Source: Pelosinus propionicus DSM 13327 (lineage in GTDB: Bacteria > Bacillota > Negativicutes > DSM-13327). Taken from it: 64,000 nt of DNA. The stretch covers positions 62,001-126,000 of the forward strand of contig NZ_FOTS01000001.1 in the NCBI RefSeq assembly GCF_900114615.1. The letters run 5' to 3'. The position numbers and the translations under genes were made by a program. A model generated the notes under the pieces. It saw only the letters and a list, made by a program, of their open reading frames with translations, was not told the origin of the DNA and did no database searches. Below, in pieces: positions 28,017-36,884 of this stretch (position 1 is the first letter of the stretch; each line of letters starts with the position of its first letter).

Positions 28017-29045
28017 ATGAATAACAAGGAAATCATTTTAAATTCAATAGTCGGTGAGGGGCGGGGGAGAGCAACTAGGCTGCCAGTGGCTTTGTTATCC
28101 GGAGGGACTTGGACCTTTAAACAAAAAGAATTTTCGTTACAAGATGTTCTTAAGCAGCCTCAAATTGCTTCTGAGAGTATTGTTGAAATGAGCCAGATTA
28201 TACAATCCGATATTGTTTGGCCAGGTTCTGGCTATCACAACTTATTAGTCCATGTGTTCGGAGGTGAAGTGAAGTTTCGCCATTTGGGAAATATTGATGT
28301 GGTGCGACCCTTATTCCATAGGATTTCTGATTTAGATCGTCTTCAACTCGAACAGTTGGATCAGCACGAGTGGATTGCTAATCTTCGCTGGATCATTGGA
28401 GATGTGGCTGACAAGATTGGAGAACAATATTTGGTAGGGACATCAAGCTGGGGACCCTTTACACTGGCGGGACAGTTTTATGGTGTAGAGAAGCTGATGA
28501 CAGATGTGTATAAAGATAAACAAGGCGTGCATGCCTTAATGGAGTTAATGACAGAAATCTGTTTTCGCTATCTGGTTCCAGCTATCGATAAAGGTGCAGC
28601 CATATTGTCAATTGCTGAACCTACGGCATCAGGAGATTTAATATCATTGAGGCATTTTGAAGAATTTATTGCACCTTATTTGGCAAAAGTAATTCGTAGG
28701 TTAAAAGAACATAAGGCTTTAATTGCGCTGCACATATGCGGTAATATTAAAGATCGTATTCACCTGGCTCCAGAATTAGGTGTGGATTTATTGTCAGTAG
28801 ATTATAAAGTTGATTTGCCCTTGGCCCAGAAAGCATTAAATGGGAAAATAGCATTAGCCGGCAATGTAAATCCTGTCATATTAAAAGATAAGTCACCGGA
28901 GGAGGTTGAAATAGCTGTAATAGAGTCGTTGGAGCATGTAGATACTGATCGTTTTGTAGTAATGCCTGGATGCGATATTCCACCTGGTGTTCCCTTAGCA
29001 AATGTGCAAGCATTTATTACTGCTGGATCGAAATATAAAGGATGA
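28017..29045 (+). CDS. Uroporphyrinogen decarboxylase-family protein, MtaA/MtbA-like
   Basis: 342 residues from ATG 28017 after AGAGGGG. The fold is shared by UroD and by the corrinoid-protein:coenzyme M methyltransferases. The zinc ligands of the methyltransferase branch are present: LHICGN (His and Cys, about residue 240) and MPGCDIPPG (Cys near 320). This favours methyl transfer to or from a thiol over decarboxylation. No corrinoid protein is seen in the window. Given the sulfur-related neighbours, transfer of a methyl group from or to a methylated thiol is a reasonable guess. Transcribed with the radical SAM gene 6 bases downstream. Confidence 0.82.
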   Translation: MNNKEIILNSIVGEGRGRATRLPVALLSGGTWTFKQKEFSLQDVLKQPQIASESIVEMSQIIQSDIVWPGSGYHNLLVHVFGGEVKFRHLGNIDVVRPLFHRISDLDRLQLEQLDQHEWIANLRWIIGDVADKIGEQYLVGTSSWGPFTLAGQFYGVEKLMTDVYKDKQGVHALMELMTEICFRYLVPAIDKGAAILSIAEPTASGDLISLRHFEEFIAPYLAKVIRRLKEHKALIALHICGNIKDRIHLAPELGVDLLSVDYKVDLPLAQKALNGKIALAGNVNPVILKDKSPEEVEIAVIESLEHVDTDRFVVMPGCDIPPGVPLANVQAFITAGSKYKG

Positions 29046-29051
29046 TGAAAC

Positions 29052-29657
29052 ATGTCAATGACGATCACTTATGAATTGGAGGATTCTTTATATCTTAATA
29101 TTACGAATCGGTGCAGCAGCCGCTGCTCTTTTTGTGTAAGAAATAATGCAGATGGTATCACGGATGGAAAGAGCCTCTGGCTGGAGCGGGAGCCTACCAT
29201 CGATGAAGTAATTGCCGATGTTCAAAGATATGATATTTCTAAGTATAAAGAATTCGTATTTTGCGGCTACGGAGAGCCTATGATGCGGGCCTATGATGTT
29301 ATTGAAATATGTAAAAAACTAAAAGCTGAATATCTGCTTCCCATTCGTATTAACACGAATGGCCATGGGAATTTAATTTGTGGTTTTGATATTACTTCAC
29401 AATTGAATGGAGTCATTGATTCTGTTTCAATTAGTCTTAATGCAAAAAACAAACAGATTTATCAGGAACTGTGCCGATCTGATTATGGTGAGGCATCTTT
29501 TGATGGTCTTTTAGATTTTGCGGTTAAGTGCAAAAGGTATGTTCCACATGTGGCATTATCTGTAGTTGATATTATGTGCGATAATGATATACAGGCTTGC
29601 ACAGCGCTTGCTCAAAAGATCGGCGTGGATTTTAAAGTAAGAAAATTTGTGCCATAA
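29052..29657 (+). CDS. Small radical SAM protein (TatD-linked type)
   Basis: 201 residues. The cluster motif is NRCSSRCSFC (C-x3-C-x2-C, residues 21-28), with GYGEP near 74 for SAM binding. The pattern LYLNITNRC followed by a SLWLEREPT segment matches the compact radical SAM family usually found beside TatD. No tatD lies here. Its reaction is unknown. It is tightly linked to the methyltransferase-family gene and ends just before a new promoter. Confidence 0.8.
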   Translation: MSMTITYELEDSLYLNITNRCSSRCSFCVRNNADGITDGKSLWLEREPTIDEVIADVQRYDISKYKEFVFCGYGEPMMRAYDVIEICKKLKAEYLLPIRINTNGHGNLICGFDITSQLNGVIDSVSISLNAKNKQIYQELCRSDYGEASFDGLLDFAVKCKRYVPHVALSVVDIMCDNDIQACTALAQKIGVDFKVRKFVP

Positions 29658-29675
29658 GTTGATGAATTACATAGA

Positions 29676-29705
29676 TTGACACTTCAATATCGATTGTGCT
29701 ATTAT
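29676..29705 (+). promoter_or_regulatory. Promoter of the YeiH gene
   Basis: TTGACA 29676-29681 and TATTAT 29700-29705 (18-base spacer). Confidence 0.7.
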
Positions 29706-29728
29706 AGCAAGTAATTCAATATCTTTTT

Positions 29729-29788
29729 GCTGATCAGACAACTGAAGGCTAAGGAATTCCCTAACAGGGATTCTTTAGCCTTTTTATT
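29729..29788 (+). promoter_or_regulatory. Leader element copy 13
   Basis: GCU-GA-UCAG, loop ACAA, CUGA-A-GGC (29729-29749): the most compact copy. The terminator pairs AAGGCTAAGGAAT with ATTCTTTAGCCTT, then T5. It controls the YeiH permease. Confidence 0.88.
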
Positions 29789-29838
29789 TATCTGCTCAGT
29801 TAGTAGGTTTATGAGAATAAAGTTGGGGGTGTCTACAA

Positions 29839-31203
29839 GTGAGTCAAATTGAAGCAACAAAAAAGGCGAAGCAAGTATCTGAGGGGGGCAAGTGGCTGAA
29901 AAAAGAAGATTCATGGGCAATTATTATTGCATTAGGTCTTGTAATTCTAACCACAATTACATTTTTTACTGGTGGCAGCAAATTTTTCACGACAATGGCT
30001 GTTTCTATTCCTAGTTGGTCTAATGATGTGAGCAAGTTAGCTGGTGGAATAGGGCAAAGTTCTCTTGGACTTATTTACTTATATGTTTTTTTCACAGCTG
30101 TTTTTGGTATGGGTGCCAAAGTTCTAGGATTTAATGTTAAACAATTTATAGCAGGCTTTACAACGCTGTTTGTAGCGTCAATTCTTGTTACTGTCTTAGG
30201 ATCTAATACATTTATTAAAGAAATGCAGTTAGAAACCCCTCTATTAGCATTAATAATCGGTTTATTGTTTGGCAACACGATGAAGCTTCCTGAATGGTTA
30301 CATCAGGCTTTACGCACCGAGTATTACGTTAAAACAGGTATTATCTTGATGGGGGCCACATTGCCCTTTACCATTATACTAAAAGCAGGACCTGCGGCAA
30401 TTACCCAGGCTCTAATTGTGTCTGTCGTAACCTTTGGTATTATCTATTTTGCAGCTACCAAATTGTTTGGCTTAGATCCCCGTTTAGGAGCTTGCTTAGG
30501 TGCTGGTGGTTCTATTTGCGGTGTATCTGGGGCAATTGCGATTGGGGGAGCTTGTCGGGCAGAGAAGCAACATGTTTCAATAGCGATTTCAATGGTCATT
30601 ATTTGGGCTGTTGCTATGATTTTCTTATTACCCTTTTGGGCAAAATCCCTAGGTTTAGCACCAGGGATTGCTGGTGCTTGGATAGGAACATCAGAATTTG
30701 CTGATGCAGCTGGATTTGCTGCTGCCGAAGCAATTGGTGATGAACGGGCCGTTAAAACCTTTACTTTGATGAAAGTAGTAGGGCGAGACATGTTTGTTGG
30801 CATATGGGCATTTTTAGTGGCAATTTTATCCGTTACTGTATGGGAAAAGAAAAGTGCGAAAGACTCGGAACGTATTGATAAAAAAGAAATTTGGAATCGA
30901 TTTCCAAAGTTTATTATTGGCTTTTTTATTGCTTCTATTCTCACTACCATAGTCATCTCTTTCCTAGATCAAAAAGCGGGCGCAGTGTATTCTAAAGATA
31001 TTATTGGTACTCTTAAAACGTTGCGTGGCTGGACATTTACATGGACCTTTTTATGCATCGGTTTTACTACTCGATTTCGTGAATTAACATCCGTAGGATG
31101 GAAGCCATTAGCAGCTTTTACCCTTGGTGTAATCGTTAATGTACCCTTAGGATATTGGTTGTCTAATGCAATATTCGCAAGTTATTGGCTGAGTATAAAA
31201 TAA
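29839..31203 (+). CDS. YeiH/UPF0324-family membrane permease
   Basis: 454 residues from a GTG start (GGGGGT upstream), longer than E. coli YeiH. About ten hydrophobic helices are seen, with family motifs GLLFGNT, GIILMGATLPF, GAGGSICGVSGAIAIGGA and TSEFADAAGFAAAEAIGD. Family members are annotated as putative sulfate or sulfonate exporters, on weak evidence. Position under the leader and with organosulfur-like genes fits export of an oxidised or unwanted sulfur anion, but this is inference. Confidence 0.85.
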   Translation: MSQIEATKKAKQVSEGGKWLKKEDSWAIIIALGLVILTTITFFTGGSKFFTTMAVSIPSWSNDVSKLAGGIGQSSLGLIYLYVFFTAVFGMGAKVLGFNVKQFIAGFTTLFVASILVTVLGSNTFIKEMQLETPLLALIIGLLFGNTMKLPEWLHQALRTEYYVKTGIILMGATLPFTIILKAGPAAITQALIVSVVTFGIIYFAATKLFGLDPRLGACLGAGGSICGVSGAIAIGGACRAEKQHVSIAISMVIIWAVAMIFLLPFWAKSLGLAPGIAGAWIGTSEFADAAGFAAAEAIGDERAVKTFTLMKVVGRDMFVGIWAFLVAILSVTVWEKKSAKDSERIDKKEIWNRFPKFIIGFFIASILTTIVISFLDQKAGAVYSKDIIGTLKTLRGWTFTWTFLCIGFTTRFRELTSVGWKPLAAFTLGVIVNVPLGYWLSNAIFASYWLSIK

Positions 31204-31204
31204 A

Positions 31205-31531
31205 ATGGTAGAGTATATTACGCGTATTACGATGAAGGTTATTAACAGGGAAGAGTTAGATACTAATAATCTCAAAAAGGTCGGTGAAATCGATGCAGAT
31301 TGCGTACGTAGTTTTGGTCGCCATTTGGCAGAACGCAGTGAACGTGTTGCAGCGATGATGGAAAGCTTAGCAGAAAAAGGATTTACTTTCACTGCTAAGC
31401 AGGATTCCGTTATTGCTGAATCAACAAAAGTAGAAGCGCAAGCTGCTAAGATATATTTGTTGCAAGAAGGATTTCATGATTCAGAGTTTCAAGTGTATCT
31501 GGAATATACTCGTAAATGGGGAATGTTATAG
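31205..31531 (+). CDS. Hypothetical protein, 108 residues
   Basis: A soluble, mostly helical, charged protein with one cysteine. It starts one base after the YeiH stop, so it is probably translated by coupling; there is no clear ribosome site of its own, and an in-frame ATG at 31232 is an alternative start. I recognise no family. It is the last gene before the second nifH promoter. Confidence 0.6.
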   Translation: MVEYITRITMKVINREELDTNNLKKVGEIDADCVRSFGRHLAERSERVAAMMESLAEKGFTFTAKQDSVIAESTKVEAQAAKIYLLQEGFHDSEFQVYLEYTRKWGML

Positions 31532-31546
31532 AAAAATAAAAAAACA

Positions 31547-31575
31547 CTTGCATTTTTCAAATCATTGAGTATAAT
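31547..31575 (+). promoter_or_regulatory. Promoter of the second nifH-like gene
   Basis: CTTGCA 31547-31552, a 17-base spacer, TATAAT 31570-31575. Only about 20 transcribed bases precede the leader hairpin, which shows that a single hairpin, not a double one, is enough for the family. Confidence 0.7.
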
Positions 31576-31601
31576 AATTAAAAGAGTAACTTTATATTAT
31601 T

Positions 31602-31675
31602 GCTGATTAGTTATTGAACTAAAGGCTGTGGAAGCATTTCTATTTTAGAAGTGTTTTCCCCAGCCTTTTTATTTT
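31602..31675 (+). promoter_or_regulatory. Leader element copy 14
   Basis: GCU-GA-UUAG, loop UUAUUGAA, CUAA-A-GGC (31602-31626). The terminator pairs AAGGCTGTGGAA with TTCCCCAGCCTT, then T5. It controls the second nifH-like gene. Confidence 0.87.
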
Positions 31676-31696
31676 TAAATTACAGGAGGGCTAAAA

Positions 31697-32572
31697 ATGA
31701 GTAAAAAAATTAAACAAATCGCTATTTATGGAAAAGGTGGAATTGGTAAATCTACCACGACTTCCAATATTAGTGCAGCTTTATCAAAAATGGGTTTAAA
31801 AGTTATGCAATTTGGGTGTGATCCAAAGGCGGATTCCACGAATACACTGCGTGACGGAACTTATATTCCTACCGTTCTGGATACCTTACGTGAAAAATCT
31901 CAAGTTAAAGCAGAAGATGTGATATTTCAAGGCTTCAATGGAGTCTATTGTGTAGAAGCTGGCGGTCCAGCCCCAGGAGTAGGGTGTGCAGGTCGAGGTA
32001 TTATTACTTCCGTTCAATTATTAAAGCAGTTAAAGGTTTATGAAGAACTTGATTTAGATGTAGTCATTTATGATGTTTTAGGCGATGTTGTGTGTGGTGG
32101 ATTCGCTGTTCCGATACGAGAAGGGATTGCTGAACATGTATTTACCGTATCGTCCTCTGATTTTATGGCCATCTATGCTGCAAATAACTTGTTCAAAGGA
32201 ATTAAGAAATATTCTAATTCTGGCGGTGCTCTACTGGGAGGGTTAATTGCAAATTCAATTAATGCACCTTATGCGAAGGAAATTGTAGATGATTTTGTAG
32301 ATAGAACAAAAACACGTGTTGTAGAATATGTTCCTCGCTCTGTTACCGTAACCCAGGCAGAACTTCAAGGGAAAACTTCAGTGGAAGCTTTCCCAGATTC
32401 AGAGCAAAGTAAAGTTTACAGTAAGCTGGCACAAAGAGTATATGAAACTACAGAATCAAAAGTTCCATCACCATTAGATACTGCGGAATTAAGAGACTGG
32501 GCTTCTAAATGGGCGGATCATTTATTAGCAATGGAAACAGGTGAAGTGCGAGGCAGAGCCGCTGCTATTTAA
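31697..32572 (+). CDS. nifH-like: NifH-like Fe protein 2
   Basis: 291 residues. P-loop GKGGIGKS (12-19), cluster ligands C97 (GVGCAGRG) and C133 (DVVCGG), and R100 at the ADP-ribosylation position. It differs from Fe protein 1 in the residues after the P-loop ([14 protein letters not shown]) and has a longer C-terminus ending in a basic [10 protein letters not shown]. It lies directly upstream of nifB. It may serve a different subset of the component-1-like pairs, or the NifB branch. Confidence 0.92.
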   Translation: MSKKIKQIAIYGKGGIGKSTTTSNISAALSKMGLKVMQFGCDPKADSTNTLRDGTYIPTVLDTLREKSQVKAEDVIFQGFNGVYCVEAGGPAPGVGCAGRGIITSVQLLKQLKVYEELDLDVVIYDVLGDVVCGGFAVPIREGIAEHVFTVSSSDFMAIYAANNLFKGIKKYSNSGGALLGGLIANSINAPYAKEIVDDFVDRTKTRVVEYVPRSVTVTQAELQGKTSVEAFPDSEQSKVYSKLAQRVYETTESKVPSPLDTAELRDWASKWADHLLAMETGEVRGRAAAI

Positions 32573-32617
32573 TCCATAGATACAATTGAAAATAGTAAAC
32601 TTGTCAGGAAACTAACA

Positions 32618-32680
32618 AGCTGGTCAGATAAACTGAAGGCTACAGAAATGATTTATTTCTGTAGCCTTCAGTCTAAGAAA
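32618..32680 (+). promoter_or_regulatory. Leader element copy 15
   Basis: GCU-GG-UCAG, loop AUAAA, CUGA-A-GGC (32619-32640). The competing hairpin ACTGAAGGCTACAGAAA with TTTCTGTAGCCTTCAGT is strong but is followed by CTAAGAAA, not a T run. It may be a weaker terminator or a pause/processing site between nifH2 and nifB. Confidence 0.8.
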
Positions 32681-32767
32681 AAGAGAGTTCATTTAGGGAT
32701 ATAAGCTTCTTTACCAAGGAGCTTTCTACGAGAGTAAGATAGATGAAATAGAAAGAAGGAGTATTAT

Positions 32768-34033
32768 ATGAGTTGCGTTTGCCCAGGTACTACAAAAAGC
32801 CAAGAGATAATAGAGAAAACAAAAAAACATCCTTGCTATTCCGCAGAAGCGCACCATACATATGCGCGTATGCATTTGCCTGTAGCACCGCAGTGCAATG
32901 TACAATGCAACTATTGCAACCGTAAATTTGATTGCGTAAATGAAAGCCGTCCTGGTGTAACGAGTGAGGTTCTAACACCGGATCAGGCATTAGATAAATT
33001 TGAGTGGGTTAAGGAGAAAATTGATCAGCTTAGTGTGGTTGGCATTGCCGGTCCAGGGGACGCTTTAGCCGAATGGAAGCTGACAAAGCAAACTTTTGAA
33101 AATATAAAAGCTGTCAATTCCGATGTTACATTTTGCTTATCGACGAATGGCTTGTTGCTGCCAGAGTATGCGGAAGAAATTATTCAGCTTGGCGTTCAGC
33201 ATGTTACGGTGACCGTAAACACGTTAGATCCAGAGATTGGAGCCAAAATTTATAAATTTGTGGTTTATAAAGGAATACGTTATGAAGGTGTTGCGGCAGC
33301 AACGTTGCTTTTGAAAAATCAATTGTCAGGGATTGAATATTTAACAAAACGAGGAGTTTTGGTAAAAATCAATATTGTTATGATCAAAGGTATAAACGAT
33401 CATCACATCCCTGCAGTAGTAAAAAAGGTTAAAGAACTTGGTGTTTTTGTTACGAATATTATGCCGTTGATTCCTGCACCTGGCAGCGCATTTGAACATT
33501 TTTCTCAAACGAGTATGAAAGAAATAAATGAACTTAGAAATGTTTGTCAGCTGGATATTCAGCAAATGCGTCACTGCCAGCAATGCAGAGCTGATGCGAT
33601 AGGGTTATTAAACGAAGACCGTTCCCAGGAATTTCGTATGTGCAACCGTCAGATAGCAGAGGTGAAAACAGCACAGAATCATAAGAAAAAGCAATACAAA
33701 ATTGCTGTGACGTCTAAGTATGGTAAGTTAGTTGATCAGCATTTTGGTCATGCCTCAAAATTTATTATCTATCAAGGAGATGGTCAAGACTTTAAAATAG
33801 TGGAAAATCGTTCTGTAGAAAAATTTTGTTCTGGCATGGAAGAATGCGATAGTGGTGAAGTACAAAGAGATAATATTATTAATGCCCTGCAGGATTGTGA
33901 TGCAGTTTTAACGATGCGAATTGGTCATCATGCTAAGGAGCGGTTAAATAAGAAGGAAATCTATAGTGTGGAATATTGTGACACTGTAAATAATGGACTG
34001 CAGTATGCAGTGAGCCAGTTGGTTGATCGATAA
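32768..34033 (+). CDS. nifB: NifB: radical SAM cofactor maturase with NifX domain
   Basis: 421 residues, the usual length for the fused form. NifB builds the 8Fe-9S-C precursor of nitrogenase cofactors by radical SAM chemistry. Radical SAM cysteines 43, 47 and 50 in PQCNVQCNYCNRKFDC, then ESRPGV, typical of NifB. C-terminal NifX-like domain from about residue 313 (KIAVTSKYGKLVDQHFGHASKF). An upstream conserved HPCYSAEAHH supplies the His and Cys used by NifB for its auxiliary clusters. Its presence implies that at least some of the five reductases carry a NifB-derived cluster. NifE and NifN are absent from the window. Confidence 0.94.
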   Translation: MSCVCPGTTKSQEIIEKTKKHPCYSAEAHHTYARMHLPVAPQCNVQCNYCNRKFDCVNESRPGVTSEVLTPDQALDKFEWVKEKIDQLSVVGIAGPGDALAEWKLTKQTFENIKAVNSDVTFCLSTNGLLLPEYAEEIIQLGVQHVTVTVNTLDPEIGAKIYKFVVYKGIRYEGVAAATLLLKNQLSGIEYLTKRGVLVKINIVMIKGINDHHIPAVVKKVKELGVFVTNIMPLIPAPGSAFEHFSQTSMKEINELRNVCQLDIQQMRHCQQCRADAIGLLNEDRSQEFRMCNRQIAEVKTAQNHKKKQYKIAVTSKYGKLVDQHFGHASKFIIYQGDGQDFKIVENRSVEKFCSGMEECDSGEVQRDNIINALQDCDAVLTMRIGHHAKERLNKKEIYSVEYCDTVNNGLQYAVSQLVDR

Positions 34034-34063
34034 AATATTAAATAAAGGAGAAGAAGGAAAGAA

Positions 34064-34849
34064 ATGAAGGATAACTTACAAGCACTTTCTATCAAACTCG
34101 TTGATTTCTCTGGTATTATTACTTTTTTTCTGCTATGGGAAATTCTACCCCGTATCGGAGTAGTAGATGGGCAGTTTATTCCCCCCATATCAGAAGTACT
34201 AGTAGCTTTGTGGATACTGGCTTCTGATGGTTCTTTGTTTATTCATATTGCTGCCAGTTTACAGCGAACAGTTATTGGCTTGATTCTTGCTATTGTTGTT
34301 GCCGTTCCTATGGGATTTATATTAGGAGGGGTATTTCCAGCGCTTTCAAGGCAACTCAGGCCATTGTTTCGCCTATTTGGTCAAATTAATGGTTTTTCTT
34401 TATTTCCTGTTTTTATGTTGTTCTTTGGAATTGGAGAAAGTGCGAAAGTAAGTATTATTTTCTGGTCTACCCTTTGGCCGGTACTTTTTACTACGATTTC
34501 TGGCGTTCAGCAAGTAGATCCCTTATATATAAAAAGTGCACGTTCTATCGGTGCGAATAAATTCATCATCTTTCGTAAGGTCCTTCTGCCGGGAGCGGCG
34601 CCTGTTATTTTTACTGGTGTGCGTACTGGGGCAACCATTGCATTCCTTTTACTTATGGCGGCTGAAGTGATTGGAGCCAGTGCTGGTTTAGGCTGGCTAA
34701 TTCATAACTCGGCAATGAATAATATTATTCCCAGGCTATTTGCTGGTGTTATTACGATTGCAGTGCTAGGGGTATTTATCACCTATCTGATTGATTATGT
34801 GGAAGAGAGTGTTGTGGATTGGAAGCAGCATACAGGAAAAGAGAATTGA
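34064..34849 (+). CDS. ABC importer permease, NrtB/SsuC/TauC type (1)
   Basis: 261 residues with about six membrane helices. The binding-protein-dependent transport motif is visible around KSARSIGANKFIIFRKVLLPGAAP (the EAA loop that meets the ATPase). The family imports nitrate, sulfonates, taurine and similar anions. AAGGAGAAGG precedes the ATG. It follows nifB by 30 bases and a second permease follows by about 50 bases, so both lie in the nifB transcript unless a start was missed. Confidence 0.87.
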   Translation: MKDNLQALSIKLVDFSGIITFFLLWEILPRIGVVDGQFIPPISEVLVALWILASDGSLFIHIAASLQRTVIGLILAIVVAVPMGFILGGVFPALSRQLRPLFRLFGQINGFSLFPVFMLFFGIGESAKVSIIFWSTLWPVLFTTISGVQQVDPLYIKSARSIGANKFIIFRKVLLPGAAPVIFTGVRTGATIAFLLLMAAEVIGASAGLGWLIHNSAMNNIIPRLFAGVITIAVLGVFITYLIDYVEESVVDWKQHTGKEN

Positions 34850-34901
34850 GTTTTTTAAAGGGTGTATCGCTAACTATTTATATTTAGAAAGGAGAGGGAG
34901 T

Positions 34902-35741
34902 ATGGAAATGGTGTTAGATAAAGCTACAGTAAGCGGTAATGAAAAGAAACCAAATATATTTCGCAAGGTTTTAAATAAGGTTCTAGAGATTTTGCATAGT
35001 GGGATATCCATTATTATCTTTCTGGTGCTTTGGGAGATCGCCCCTCGTGCTGGCTGGGTTCCAGAAACGTTCATTACACCGCCCACCCTTGTGTTAAGTA
35101 CACTTTGGGAGTTACTGATAACCGGGGTTATGACCAAACATATTGAAACCAGTATGTTTAGGGCTGTTATTGGCTTTATACTTGCTGCTATTGTCGGTGT
35201 TCCATTAGGATTTTTTCTAGGAGGCTGGTTTACATTATTTGAACGTATCGTAACTCCTGTGCTACGTTTGTTAAATGCGGTGAATCCATTCTCGCTGTTT
35301 CCTGTATTCATTTTATTGTTTGGTATTGGTGAAATATCCAAAGTCGCGATGATTTTCTGGGTGTGCTTGTGGCCAATTATGCTTAATACGACCACAGGAG
35401 TTAAAAATGTGGATCGTTTATTGCTTAAATCTGCTCGCTCCATGGGCGTAACGGGAAAGGAGCTGTTCTTCAAGGTTGTGTTGTTGGCTGCGTTACCGAG
35501 CATTTTTCATGGCTTAAAAACCAGTTGTGCTACTGCTTTTTTTATGCTGATCGCTGCTGAAATGATTGGCGCAAGCAGTGGATTAGGCTGGTTAGTATTT
35601 AATGCTCAGACTAATTATCAAATTCCTAAATTATTTGCGACTACCGTTACGATTTCGATATTAGGATTATCTCTAAATTATTTATTTACAGTATTGGAAG
35701 GGAGGCTGCTTAGTTGGCAAGAACGTCCTGCGGAATATTAA
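34902..35741 (+). CDS. ABC importer permease, NrtB/SsuC/TauC type (2)
   Basis: 279 residues from ATG 34902 after AAAGGAGAGGG; an earlier in-frame ATG lacks such a site. Clearly a paralogue of the preceding permease (shared LWEI.PR, VPLGFFLGG, FSLFPVFILLFGIGE, KSARSMGVTGKELFFKVVL). The two probably form a heterodimer or belong to two importers sharing one ATPase. No ATPase follows; the likely one is at 42990. Confidence 0.87.
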   Translation: MEMVLDKATVSGNEKKPNIFRKVLNKVLEILHSGISIIIFLVLWEIAPRAGWVPETFITPPTLVLSTLWELLITGVMTKHIETSMFRAVIGFILAAIVGVPLGFFLGGWFTLFERIVTPVLRLLNAVNPFSLFPVFILLFGIGEISKVAMIFWVCLWPIMLNTTTGVKNVDRLLLKSARSMGVTGKELFFKVVLLAALPSIFHGLKTSCATAFFMLIAAEMIGASSGLGWLVFNAQTNYQIPKLFATTVTISILGLSLNYLFTVLEGRLLSWQERPAEY

Positions 35742-35800
35742 AAGGCAAATGAGTGAATGTGACCTGCGTAGTTAATGAAAAAGTTGTAAGGGGAATGAAG

Positions 35801-36841
35801 ATGGCTGAGAAAAAAACAATTAAAAAAATTCTGGGAGGAATTATTGGCCTGGCAGTTATAGGTCTTGTTGCTTATGGTGCTAATCTTGGCAATAAACATG
35901 CAGCTGCTGGTAATGAGGCGACTGCTGCATCTAATGAAGGTTTGTTCCCGATTCGTACTATTTCTCAAACTGCTTGCGGCTCTACACCTTGGATTGTTAC
36001 TGACCAATTAGGTTTTTTTAAAGAAGAAGGCTTACAAGTCGTTTATACCGGTGATACCCAACCCAATCAAATTGTTCCATCCATTTTAAATGGTTCAAAT
36101 GATGTAAGCGGTGCTCATCCCAACACTCTTGCGGTTGCTATAGCTGGCGGAGCTAAAATAAAGGGAGTTGTACGAGCTGGTATCGATCCGACACCGGATA
36201 AAGATCCGAAATTGCGCCATATGAACTGGTACATCAATCCAAATGTAAATCCTGACATTCATACTTTTGCAGACTTAAACAAGTTACCAGGACAGGTCAA
36301 ATTTTCATTAATTACGCCAAATCAATGCTCTGATTTTTTAGGCAATAGTATTGCTGATAAAAATAATGTTTCTAGAAGTAAAATTGAATGGATAACGATG
36401 CCTGATGTTCAAGCCGTGCAGGCTCTAAAACAAGGATTAGTAACCGTGGCTGGTGTGCATCCTCCTTTCTATAAATCAATGGAAGATGCAGGTATGGTTA
36501 AAATTGCTGATAGTCTGGATGCTGGTGTAGGTGTGGCAGGTGGTATCGGTTATTACTATTTCACTACAGATTTTATTGAGAAGCATCCAGATATTATTAA
36601 GAAATTTGCCAGAGCGATTGCTAAAGGACAAAAATGGGCTAATGATCATCCGGAAGAAGCCCGTAAAATGACAGAAGACTGGATCCATGTGCCTGTTAAT
36701 GCTACTCATTATTATGCCACGGATACTAAAATTATTGAATCTGAGATTGATCCTTGGCTTAAAGATTTGGAAAATTCGGGTGTACTTCCTAAAGGTAAAA
36801 TTAAACCTTCGGATATGGTTATTCATACTTTCGACAATTAA
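35801..36841 (+). CDS. Substrate-binding protein, NrtA/SsuA-like (copy 1)
   Basis: 346 residues from ATG 35801 after AAGGGG; the start agrees with copy 2. N-terminal hydrophobic helix (ILGGIIGLAVIGLVAYGA) without a lipobox cysteine, so it is probably anchored or secreted. Then a type-2 periplasmic fold (STPWIVTDQLGFFKEEGLQVVYTGDTQPNQIVPSILNGSNDV). Two cysteines, in QTACGSTPW and PNQCSDF, are conserved in copy 2. The ligand is unknown; the family binds nitrate, sulfonates and thiamin precursors. Confidence 0.87.
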   Translation: MAEKKTIKKILGGIIGLAVIGLVAYGANLGNKHAAAGNEATAASNEGLFPIRTISQTACGSTPWIVTDQLGFFKEEGLQVVYTGDTQPNQIVPSILNGSNDVSGAHPNTLAVAIAGGAKIKGVVRAGIDPTPDKDPKLRHMNWYINPNVNPDIHTFADLNKLPGQVKFSLITPNQCSDFLGNSIADKNNVSRSKIEWITMPDVQAVQALKQGLVTVAGVHPPFYKSMEDAGMVKIADSLDAGVGVAGGIGYYYFTTDFIEKHPDIIKKFARAIAKGQKWANDHPEEARKMTEDWIHVPVNATHYYATDTKIIESEIDPWLKDLENSGVLPKGKIKPSDMVIHTFDN

Positions 36842-36884
36842 AGTTAGTAGTAATTTCTTTGTTCTATAAAAGGAGGCAATATAA

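Noticed and set aside
30444-30956. A 170-residue minus-strand frame inside the YeiH gene
   Set aside because: It is the shadow of a strongly conserved membrane protein on the plus strand and has no ribosome site.
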